Of a stretch of DNA of 37,576 nt, positions 25,149 to 32,321 are shown one piece after another. Every line of letters starts with the position of its first letter. Position 1 is the stretch's first letter. The stretch lies in contig NZ_JANBVH010000040.1 in NCBI RefSeq assembly GCF_024273235.1, positions 1-37,576 of the forward strand, in the 5' to 3' direction. The notes under the pieces were generated by a model. That model made no database searches. It was not told the DNA's origin and saw only the letters and a program-made list of their open reading frames with translations. Origin of the DNA: Sphingomonas faeni (GTDB taxonomy: Bacteria; Pseudomonadota; Alphaproteobacteria; Sphingomonadales; Sphingomonadaceae). The position numbers were made by a program, and so were the translations under genes.

Positions 25149-25176
25149 GTGCAGTCTCCTGTTCCTGTGCAGACTG

Positions 25177-25201
25177 AACGGACGACGATGTGGGTCGATC
25201 C
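25177..25201 (-). promoter_or_regulatory. candidate EcfG-type promoter (minus strand)
   Basis: Read on the minus strand, GGATC (25201-25197), 16 bases, then CGTT (25180-25177). This differs by one base from GGAAC-N16-CGTT and ends 28 bases before GTG 25148. The small size of the motif allows chance occurrence. Confidence 0.35.
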
Positions 25202-25225
25202 GACGCCCTGTATTCCGGGTGCCGC

Positions 25226-27442
25226 CTATTTCGCGCGGTCGAGCGCGGCCTTGCAAAAGGCTGCACTCAAGCTGTCGATCGAGTAGGGCTTGCGCACCAG
25301 TTCGAACTCGCCGGCGCCTTCCCTTGACAGGATCTCGCTATACCCGCTGGTCAGGATCACCGGCGTCGCGGGCTGGCGGCGGCGGATCTCGCGCGCGAGT
25401 TCGATGCCGTTCATGCCGGGCATCATCACGTCCGAAAACACGAAGTCGAAGGCATTCTGGTCACGGTCCAGCTGTGCGAGCGCTTCCTCGGCGTTGCGCG
25501 CCAGCGCGATCTGGTGGCCCAAGTCGTGCAACGCGCTGGTCGCGAACGCGCCGACCTCGGGATTGTCCTCGACCACCAATATCCTGAAGCTCTCGCCGGT
25601 GCCCGGACCGGTGGCGGCTTCCTCGGCATCGGCTATGCCCTCGATCCGCTCGCACGGCAGGAACAGCGTGAAGGTCGAGCCATGGCCGACCCGGCTGGAA
25701 ACGACGACCTCGCCGCCCGACTGCTTGGCGAAGCCGAACACCTGCGACAGGCCCAGGCCGGTGCCATGACCGACGTCCTTCGAGGTGAAGAACGGTTCGA
25801 AGATGTGCTCGATATGCTCGGGCGGAATGCCGGCGCCGGTATCGGTGATCGAGACGCCGATGAAATCGCCGTGCCTGGCGTCGTGGCCGCGCACCGCCGG
25901 GATGGTCGTGCAGGGCTCCACCGTGATCGTCAGCCGCCCCTGCTGGCCCATCGCATCGCGCGCGTTCACCGCCATGTTGACGATCGCGGTCTCGAACTGG
26001 CTGACGTCGGCGTTGGCGAGGCAGCTGGTTTCGGGCAGGCGCAGGTCCACCTCGATCAGCGCCCCCGACAGCATCTCCATCATCTCGTTCAGGCTGCGGA
26101 TCGTGGTGCCGACATCGAACACGCGCGGGGTCAGCGACGAGCGACGGGCGAATGCTAGCAACTGGCTGGTGAGCCTGGTCGCGCGATCCGCGGTCTGCGC
26201 GATCGCATCGACGTACCGATCGCGACGGCTCTCGCTCAGCCCGGGGGTCTTCAACAGGTCGGCGGACCCCCGGATGACGGTCAGCAGGTTGTTGAAATCA
26301 TGCGCGATGCCACCGGTCAACTGGCCCAGCGTTTCCATCTTCTGCGCCTGGCGCAGGGCATCGTGCGCGCGCGTTAGGTCCTCGGTGCGCTCGATCACGC
26401 GGCGTTCGAGCGTGACGTTGATGTCCTGCACGGTCGAGAACAGCCGGGCGTTGTCGATCGCGATCGCAGCCTGTGCGGCGATGCCGACGATCAGCCGCTC
26501 ATGGCGATCGTTGAACCGGTGCGTCTCGGAATGGCCGAACAACAGGCCACCCAATACCTCGCCCGATCGCGATACGACCGGTACGGCAAGGTAGCTGCGC
26601 ACCGGCAGATGGCCCGGCGGCATCCCGGCATAGGGCGCGTTGCGCCCGTATCGCATGTCGGCGAGGATATCGTCGGCGCGGATGACGCCCTCGTTGCGGA
26701 AGGTCGGCCCGAACACGGAGGTCGCACGTGGGCGGCCGAGCGCTTCGAAATCCTCCCGCCGCGCGCCCGACAGCGTGAAGAGGTGGAGGCGCTCGCCGGT
26801 CTCGTCCATCAGGTTGTGGAAATACGCGCCGAATTCCGCACCGGTCAGCTTGACCGCGGCATCGGTCACCATCTGGACGAGCGGTTCGAGATCCAGTTCG
26901 GCGGTCAGCGCAGTCCCGGTCTGGTTCAGCGTTTCCAGGGTGTGCGTCTCGGCGAGCAATTCCTGTTCCATGCCGACCGTCTTGGTCACGTCGACGACCA
27001 CCGCGATCACGCCTTCGGGCGTGCCGTCGGGCCCCGGCACGGGCGAATAATTGAGATCGAAAAAGACCTGCTCGGGCGATCCGTTGCGGTACAGCGTCAT
27101 TTCCTGGCGGGAATAGGTCAGCGTCCTGCCGGCGAGAACGGTGCGCACCACCGCCTGGTTGAACGCGGCCGCCTCGGGCCAGGCCTCGCGCACGCGACGA
27201 CCGAGGATCGCGGGATGGCTCTGGCCGGCAATCTCGGCATACAGGTCGTTGTACAGCAATATGCCGTCGGCGCCCCACAGCAGCGCCATCGGCAGAGGCG
27301 ATCGCAACATGATCGCGGTCGCCGTGTGAAGATGCGCGGGCCATGCCTCCAGCGTGCCGAGCGGCGAGTTCGACCAGTCATGCGCGGCGATCGCGCGTCC
27401 AAGGTCTCCACCGGAGTCCAGAAACGCTGGAATGTCGCCCAC
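25226..27442 (-). CDS. PAS-GAF hybrid sensor histidine kinase with receiver domain
   Basis: A 738-residue protein without membrane segments. Order: PAS (~45-155), GAF (~185-335), short coiled coil, HisKA with His381 (GGIAHDFNNLL), ATPase domain with NMAVNARDAM (490s), DTGAGIP and GTGLGLSQVFG, then a C-terminal receiver with Asp671 (FVFSDVMMPGMNG) and a KPYS lysine. The GAF region (TSVFGPTFRNEGVIRADDIL, YAGMPPGHLPVRSYLAVPV) is of the type common in soluble sensor kinases; no tetrapyrrole cysteine stands out. GTG 27442 with GGGG a few bases upstream is the start. The phosphoryl partner is not adjacent, so it is an orphan. It is a paralogue of the kinase at 32322 in its second half. Confidence 0.92.
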   Translation of the reverse strand: MGDIPAFLDSGGDLGRAIAAHDWSNSPLGTLEAWPAHLHTATAIMLRSPLPMALLWGADGILLYNDLYAEIAGQSHPAILGRRVREAWPEAAAFNQAVVRTVLAGRTLTYSRQEMTLYRNGSPEQVFFDLNYSPVPGPDGTPEGVIAVVVDVTKTVGMEQELLAETHTLETLNQTGTALTAELDLEPLVQMVTDAAVKLTGAEFGAYFHNLMDETGERLHLFTLSGARREDFEALGRPRATSVFGPTFRNEGVIRADDILADMRYGRNAPYAGMPPGHLPVRSYLAVPVVSRSGEVLGGLLFGHSETHRFNDRHERLIVGIAAQAAIAIDNARLFSTVQDINVTLERRVIERTEDLTRAHDALRQAQKMETLGQLTGGIAHDFNNLLTVIRGSADLLKTPGLSESRRDRYVDAIAQTADRATRLTSQLLAFARRSSLTPRVFDVGTTIRSLNEMMEMLSGALIEVDLRLPETSCLANADVSQFETAIVNMAVNARDAMGQQGRLTITVEPCTTIPAVRGHDARHGDFIGVSITDTGAGIPPEHIEHIFEPFFTSKDVGHGTGLGLSQVFGFAKQSGGEVVVSSRVGHGSTFTLFLPCERIEGIADAEEAATGPGTGESFRILVVEDNPEVGAFATSALHDLGHQIALARNAEEALAQLDRDQNAFDFVFSDVMMPGMNGIELAREIRRRQPATPVILTSGYSEILSREGAGEFELVRKPYSIDSLSAAFCKAALDRAK

Positions 27443-27854
27443 GATCGATCCCCGTGCCTTCGATGCCGGGCTGGCATCCGCTGTTCGCCGACCGATAGCG
27501 TCAAGTTTCGGTCGCGTCGCTTCGATTCATCAACCGGTTATATGCGGCGGCGCAATCACTTGGTTGGCGGAACGGCGTGTCGCGCATAGGCTCGCGCATC
27601 AAGCGCGATGCACGTCGCAACTACCGGCGCACCGCGAGTCCGACCGAAGGTTTCCGCGTCTATTGTCAGAAGATCGAGCGATCCTGCCGCAGTCGCTTTC
27701 CCTCGTCCCGGAGGGCGGGGAAGCTGGTGCACCACAGGGGCTAAAGCCGGGCACCCAGATTGTTGGACAATTTGTATCGAACGCCAATAATCGAAAGCTC
27801 ACGGCACCGGGATCGCGTGATCTTCAGATCGTTCTCGCCTCGGTGCCCTCGCGT
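27443..27854. other. intergenic region, 412 bp, nothing recognised
   Basis: Between the hybrid kinase start and the immunity-like gene end. It must hold the kinase promoter. I see short reading frames only, none resembling a known family, and one small hairpin (CCCTCGTCCCGGAGGG near 27710). Confidence 0.4.
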
Positions 27855-28166
27855 TCAATCCCTCGCATCGCGCAGTGCCTCCAGTTCGGCCAGCCTCACC
27901 GGATCGTCGGCTGCGAGCGCTTCTTCGAGATAGAAACCATATGCGATATTGCGCACTACCTCGTGCGCATCACCACTATATTCCGCGGCGATAACAGCAA
28001 AGGCATCGACCAATTCTCGGAGGAACCCCTTGTCTAGCGCCTCGAGCTGGGCCCCGAGTACCTCCGACGCCTCGACGGCAGTATCAAGGTTCAATTCTTC
28101 CTCGTCGGTCAGTTCAAGAAACACGACATACTCCGCGATAATGCGCGCAACCTGCTTGGCTATCAT
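27855..28166 (-). CDS. putative immunity protein (103 aa) of a toxin pair
   Basis: A small, strongly acidic, mostly helical protein (EYVVFLELTDEEELNLDTAVEASEVLGAQLEAL) with no signal peptide. ATG 28164-28166 overlaps the toxin-domain stop as ATGA, so it is translated with it. Being acidic, short and directly downstream of a basic nuclease-like C-terminal domain is the standard layout of toxin-immunity pairs. The specific immunity family is not recognised. Its frame is intact although the toxin gene is split by a stop codon, which would be expected if protection against sibling cells still matters. Confidence 0.6.
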   Translation of the reverse strand: MIAKQVARIIAEYVVFLELTDEEELNLDTAVEASEVLGAQLEALDKGFLRELVDAFAVIAAEYSGDAHEVVRNIAYGFYLEEALAADDPVRLAELEALRDARD

Positions 28167-28816
28167 GGCTTCGCCACCTTCACTTTGATGTTAGTCACGT
28201 TCATCTTCTTAAGAAGCTTGAGGGCTTTGGTTCTCTGGGCAGGAGTGGGCACCTCCCATATTCCGATCAGGCGATGTTGCGCCAACACCTCGGATTGCCG
28301 CAAAATCTGAGCTCGAGCGTGAGGCATATCCCTGACCGACCATTTACGGTCGATCACATAATCGCCCTGGATGCCGTCGAACTTTACGGGCCTCTTCGAG
28401 CCATCAGCCATCGTTCGCATCAATGTGGGTGCCTGACCGGCTCGCGAGCCGGTCGCAGCGTCGTTATAGGCTTTCCAAGGTTTTTCGGACCGGACCACCT
28501 CTTTCACCCACCCGATCTGTGGCGGAGCGTAGGTTATGCGCGGTCTCACTAGGCGAAGGCTGCGCAATGCAGAGACCTTGGAGAGCGCGGCTCCCGGCGC
28601 GACTGCCAATGCAACGTTTCCGGCGACCGTCCCCGTGGCATGACCGATATCGCGTGCCGAGGCGTTGGCGACTGCCTCCGCTGCTCGCGAAACCTGGATA
28701 CGAGCAGGCGTGTCCTCGGCAGCGATAGCAGTATCGATCATGCCTGCAATCCCGCCGCCAGCGTTGCGAATGGTCGTCACCGGATTTGTCGTCAGTGCCG
28801 CGTGAACCCCCGTCAC
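28163..28816 (-). CDS. polymorphic toxin C-terminal part, restriction-endonuclease-fold nuclease domain
   Basis: The last ~100 residues carry VKFDGIQGDYVIDRKWSV (Asp147, Asp156, Lys158 in an Asp...Asp-x-Lys arrangement), ARAQILRQSEVLAQHRLIGIWEVP and a final NIKVKVAKP. This is the pattern of PD-(D/E)xK-like nuclease toxin tips in proteobacteria (VxFDGxxGxxxIDRK...QxLRQSE...WEVP). The N-terminal ~90 residues are Ala-rich and could be a membrane-interacting linker. The frame is continuous with 28835-29236 except for one TAA. GTG 28816 is preceded by GGAAGGA, four bases upstream, so internal initiation is possible. No secretion signal (LXG, PAAR, Rhs) is seen in the window. Function inferred from family resemblance. 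Confidence 0.65.
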   Translation of the reverse strand: MTGVHAALTTNPVTTIRNAGGGIAGMIDTAIAAEDTPARIQVSRAAEAVANASARDIGHATGTVAGNVALAVAPGAALSKVSALRSLRLVRPRITYAPPQIGWVKEVVRSEKPWKAYNDAATGSRAGQAPTLMRTMADGSKRPVKFDGIQGDYVIDRKWSVRDMPHARAQILRQSEVLAQHRLIGIWEVPTPAQRTKALKLLKKMNVTNIKVKVAKP

Positions 28817-28834
28817 CGTTTCCTTCCCGACGTC

Positions 28835-29236
28835 TTAAAGCCCTTCACCGACGCCACCAACAAATTCAGCAACCGGGTTCGGCGGGCTACCAGGCCGCGA
28901 TGCAGCGTCGCTTCGGGGGTGACCCCCGGATGGCCCGGGTTCCGCCCTACGCCGGCCATCGCCTATCCGCGTTCCGACCCGCAATACTTCCGACTTTGAG
29001 GGTCTGGCGGCGCGCGACTTGCCGCGATCACCCATGCTCGGTTCGTCGGTCGGATCGGCGCCGCTCGAGCCATAATGGCTTCCTGCGCCTGCGAATGTGA
29101 ACCGACCGTCTTCAGGATCGTGCCATGGATTGAATTTGAGTTCGACACCCTCGGGGCTCAACGCTGTCGGCAGACTACCGGTTCGCAACCAGTGCGAGAA
29201 CCCCGACTTGTGTTCGTCGTTCGCTGTCTGATCCAT
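28835..29236 (-). pseudogene. polymorphic toxin N-terminal part, ended by an in-frame TAA
   Basis: From ATG 29236 (GGGGAAG site upstream) the frame reads MDQTANDEHKSGFSHWLRTGSLP and VELKFNPWHDPEDGRFTF. The FNPWHDPxxGxFTFA block is familiar at the start of alphaproteobacterial toxin-like proteins. It ends at TAA 28835-28837 after VGGVGEGL. Six codons later the same frame continues as VTGVHAALTTNP..., with no shift (29236 to 28816 is 140 whole codons). So a 357-codon toxin gene has one nonsense codon. The fragment alone has no toxin domain. A sequencing error or recent inactivation are both possible. Confidence 0.6.
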
Positions 29237-29418
29237 GCTGCTTCCCCACCTACTCGTGCAGCAAGATCATTTGAGTAACGAAATCAAACATTGCAAGCAG
29301 CAATACTTCGTCGGGATAAAATCGTTGAACAAGCGACTGCCGGAAATTTCTCATATTAGAAAGTTAGCGGTCGCAAAGATTTTGCTAGAGTGGCTGGATT
29401 CAATAGCGTGAGGCAGTG

Positions 29419-29668
29419 CTATTTATCGGTATCTGCCAAAAGAGCCGAATTTGCTGTCTGCATTGCGAACATGCTGTCGAGGTCGGTAAAGTCGCCAATG
29501 GCGCGCGCCAGCGCGGAGCGTAGATGGGCGTCGACGCAGAGGGGCGTGGGTCCGGCTCAGCAAAGCCAGGACGAAGGGCTTGAGATTGGAAATATGAATT
29601 GAGGCGCTGACGTGCTGTGCTTTTTCCAGAGTCGTTTCGCCGCAGGAAAATGCCGCGCCTTGGTCGAT
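29419..29668 (-). pseudogene. decayed coding remnant of unknown identity
   Basis: On the minus strand IDQGAAFSCGETTLEKAQHVSASI and LKPFVLALLSRTHAPL are followed, after a one-base frame shift near 29530-29540, by VDAHLRSALARAIGDFTDLDSMFAMQTANSALLADTD and a stop at 29419-29421. Both halves have the helical, Ala/Leu-rich character of real protein and join sensibly only across the shift. I do not recognise the family. It may belong to the same accessory region as the toxin pair. Confidence 0.35.
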
Positions 29669-30567
29669 CTATGAGGTATCGCATGGGCCCCCCAACAGCG
29701 GGGGACCCTGGTGCCGGAAGAGGACTGTGAACTTTCAGATAAGACGTTTAAGTCATTGATAAATATGGCGCCGTAAATTGGCGATACCAACAGCGGTACC
29801 AACACCAACGTCTGAATTTCTATGGTTTGGCATGAATTTTAGTGAAATTTCTAGAGGAAAAATACGTCGTGATGCGCGGTTTTCGGATCAATAATTTGCA
29901 CGATTCGCAGCTTGTCGTTCGGGGCCCTGCCGACGCTTTTGGCTTCTAGGATGCGTCCCCGGTGTGACGCGGGTTTTGCCTGCTATAGGCGAAGCTCTGT
30001 CCGGCAGGTTATTGGCAATGCGCTGGTTGTCGAAAGTTTGAGCTTCGGAAGCACGATCGCGCCAAACAGCGTCTTATACCGGCACCAACAAAATGGAGCA
30101 CCGTACCATTTTGTGCGACGACCGATTCTGGAAAGAACAATTGAAAATCGGCGCCACCGTAGCCGCGAAATCATCGGGTTAGCGGTCTGGGTATGGACAT
30201 TTGATCGGCATTACCCATTAATCAAAATGTGGTCGGAGCCGACTCCAATGACAGGCGCACGCCCAGCGTTGTTCGAAAAGACTGTCTTGCGCGTGAGAAC
30301 GCGTAAACCGCATTGGCTCTGTTCCGCATCATAGACGTGCGGAAAGGCAGTAATGGGCTGGGGAGGTTTTCAGGCCTCCCCTTTAGCTCTCCGCCGGACA
30401 CACTCTATGACACCGGTTCGACCCGGAACGTCGGCTCGTTCGCTCACCTTCGAACAATCGCTCTGCATTGTAGCATCTCCAAAGGAGACGTTCGTTGCCT
30501 GCAACAGATTAACCTGCTGTCGGAAATCATGCCATTGGTAAGTTGGCTCGTCAGATGGAGACGAGTG
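29669..30567. other. accessory non-coding stretch, about 900 bp
   Basis: Lower GC than the flanks in 29720-29880. No open frame here resembles a known family. Hairpins seen: GGCCCCC/GGGGGACC at 29684-29706 and a terminator-like one at 30360-30381. It separates the toxin region from the MerR locus and looks like degraded mobile or prophage DNA, without direct proof. Confidence 0.35.
30360..30384 (+). terminator. terminator-like hairpin
   Basis: GGGGAGG (30360-30366) is complementary to CCTCCCC (30375-30381) with an 8-base loop TTTTCAGG, followed by only TTT. Probably an orphaned terminator; no gene reads into it that I can support. Confidence 0.35.
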
Positions 30568-30730
30568 ATGGGGCGAGGCCGATCTACCGAGGATCAGATC
30601 ACTGGTGTGCTGCCCGAGCATGAGGCCGGCGTGAAGACGGCGGATTTGTGCGGCGAGCACGGGATCAACGATGCGACGTTTTACAACTGGAATTCGAAGT
30701 GCGGCGTGATGACAGTATTGGAGGCGGCGC
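30568..30730 (+). pseudogene. IS3-family OrfA N-terminal stub
   Basis: MGRGRSTEDQITGVLPEHEAGVKTADLCGEHGINDATFYNWNSKCGVMTVLEAARLR matches the OrfA helix-turn-helix region of IS3-family elements (RFTEEQIIGILKEHEAGVKTADLCRKHGISDATFYNWKAKYGG). It stops being recognisable at about 30730, and no OrfB follows: the MerR gene comes in on the other strand. A short stub of a deleted element. Confidence 0.75.
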
Positions 30731-30766
30731 GATTGCGAACGCGGTTCTTATTGGGAAGCGCAGAGT

Positions 30767-31171
30767 TTAGTTATGGGACTGCTCGAATGAGGTCAGGATC
30801 GGGCACGGCCCAGCCGCGCCGCTGCCACACTCGTGAGCGAGCCGGCGCAGCGATGCGCGGGCCTTCTCCAATCCCTCGATCTTGACGTCCAACGCCGCTA
30901 TCTGCTCGCTGGCAAGTTCACGCGCCCGTTTTCGATCGTCGGTCGCGTCAAGCGCCAGCAATTCCTCGATCTGCGCGAGCGTGAAACCAGCCGCTTGCGC
31001 CGCGCGGATGAAGCGCAGCCGGCGAACGTCTTCAATACCGTAGCGCCGCACGCTCCCGCCACGTCCGATGCCGCTTGGCCGCTCAGGCGTCTCAAGTAAC
31101 CCGCGCCGCTGATAGTAGCGCACGGTCTCGACGCCGACGCCTGCCTCGCGCGCCAGCCCGGCAATAGTCAT
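30767..31171 (-). CDS. MerR-family transcriptional regulator
   Basis: A 134-residue regulator from ATG 31171: winged helix-turn-helix (MTIAGLAREAGVGVETVRYYQRRGLL, then SVRRYGIEDVRRLRFIRAAQAAGFTLAQIEELL) and a coiled coil. The C-terminal loop has Cys115 and Cys123 (CGSGAAGPC), the position of the metal-binding pair of MerR. The third cysteine of mercury-sensing MerR (in LLRLDDGTHC) is absent: here LLALDATDD. So mercury sensing in the classical three-coordinate way is unlikely; a thiol, redox or other metal signal may be sensed. A frame-start at 31198 lies inside the operator, so 31171 is preferred. It is divergent to the glutaredoxin-MauE gene that it presumably controls. Confidence 0.85.
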   Translation of the reverse strand: MTIAGLAREAGVGVETVRYYQRRGLLETPERPSGIGRGGSVRRYGIEDVRRLRFIRAAQAAGFTLAQIEELLALDATDDRKRARELASEQIAALDVKIEGLEKARASLRRLAHECGSGAAGPCPILTSFEQSHN

Positions 31172-31183
31172 CTGTTGCAACCC

Positions 31184-31215
31184 TTGACTCCGTACCATGG
31201 TCCGGACCCCATATG
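31184..31215 (+). promoter_or_regulatory. mer-type promoter/operator between merR and glutaredoxin gene
   Basis: TTGACT (31184-31189), then CCGTACCATGGTCCGG (31191-31206; a 16-bp near-perfect dyad) and CATATG (31210-31215) as -10, with a 20-base spacer. The over-long spacer and dyad between the boxes are the hallmark of MerR-activated promoters, and TTGACTCCGTAC is also the start of the Tn501/Tn21 mer operator. Reads toward 31256. Confidence 0.7.
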
Positions 31216-31255
31216 GACGCCAACCTGAAGGATACTAGCTCGAAAGCCGCTGCTC

Positions 31256-32011
31256 ATGACCACGATCGCCGATCCCCGCCGCGCCACCCTGTACCGGATG
31301 GTAATGGACAAGCACGTCTGCCCCTACGGCCTGAAGGCCAAGGACCTACTGCAACGCGAGGGCTACACCGTTGACGACCGCTGGCTGACCACGCGAGAGG
31401 AAACTGACGCCTTCAAGGCCGAAAATGGGGTGAGGACGACGCCGCAGACCTTCATTGGGGGCGAGCGGATCGGCGGTTATGACGACGTGCGCCACTATTT
31501 CGGCAAGGCTGTCGCCGATCCCAAGGCGACCTCCTACAAGCCGGTCGTCGCGCTCTTCGCAGTGACCGCGGTGATGGCGCTCGCCGCGAGTCATGCCGCT
31601 TACGGCACGCCCTTCACGCTACGAGCGGGCGAGTGGTTCATCGGGTTCAGCATGGCCGTGCTGGCGCTGCTCAAGCTCCAGAACATCGAGAGCTTCGCCA
31701 CCATGTTCCTCAATTACGATCTGCTCGCGAAGCGCTGGGTACGCTATTCCTACATCTACCCTTTTGCGGAGGGCTTGGCGGGCGTACTGATGATCGCAGG
31801 CGTGCTGACCTGGTTGTCGGCGCCGGTCGCGCTGTTCATTGGAGCCGTGGGTGCCGTGTCAGTGTTCAAGGCGGTGTACCTCGATAGGCGCGAGCTGAAA
31901 TGCGCCTGCGTAGGTGGGGCCAGCAACGTGCCGCTCGGTTTCCTGTCGCTGACAGAGAACCTCATGATGATCGCGATGGCGGTGTGGATGGGATCTGCAG
32001 CGCTCGGCTAA
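31256..32011 (+). CDS. glutaredoxin-MauE/DoxX-type membrane fusion protein
   Basis: A 251-residue two-domain protein. Residues ~10-90 are a glutaredoxin fold with CPYG (Cys22, a one-cysteine version of CPYC), TTPQTFIGG (61-69) and GGYDD (73-77), the glutathione-binding positions. Residues ~95-250 hold four or five membrane segments (VVALFAVTAVMALAA, WFIGFSMAVLALLKL, AEGLAGVLMIAGVLTWL, APVALFIGAVGAVSVF, LMMIAMAVWMG), with KCACVGG before the last: a MauE/DoxX-like redox membrane part. ATG 31256 lies 41 bases after the mer-type promoter; ATG at codon 15 is an alternative. It may pass reducing power across the membrane in response to metal or thiol stress; the pairing with MerR supports that, but it is inference. 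Confidence 0.85.
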   Translation: MTTIADPRRATLYRMVMDKHVCPYGLKAKDLLQREGYTVDDRWLTTREETDAFKAENGVRTTPQTFIGGERIGGYDDVRHYFGKAVADPKATSYKPVVALFAVTAVMALAASHAAYGTPFTLRAGEWFIGFSMAVLALLKLQNIESFATMFLNYDLLAKRWVRYSYIYPFAEGLAGVLMIAGVLTWLSAPVALFIGAVGAVSVFKAVYLDRRELKCACVGGASNVPLGFLSLTENLMMIAMAVWMGSAALG

Positions 32012-32321
32012 GCTGGGGGTGCTGTGCACGCCATGGCGCAATCATCACCGCTGCCGCCTTTTCGATATGGCTCGCGGTCCGGCCTATTCGGCCCTGGTCG
32101 CTGTTCGCAATGGGGAAGCCAGCGCTAATCATCGCCCGTTAGCGGACGTTTTGCGAAGGGCAAAAGCGCAGGGATCATTTCGGCTATCTCGCATTGGTGC
32201 AGCGGTCTCTGCAGGCGGTCTACTGCAGACGTTTTCGCGAGGGGACTTAGATCGGCGTAGAGCCTCCGAAGCTGCTGCCTGCCCTCTGGGCAAGGACGGA
32301 TGAGCGGGATACGCTGATGCA
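32012..32321. other. intergenic region, 310 bp, nothing recognised
   Basis: No family-like reading frame and no clear promoter. It must contain the control region for the kinase at 32322, possibly TTGCGAAGG-type sequence around 32150, which is not convincing. Confidence 0.35.

Noticed and set aside
30767..32011. Mercury resistance operon
   Set aside because: The operator is mer-like, but no merT, merP or merA is present and the regulator lacks one of the three mercury-binding cysteines.
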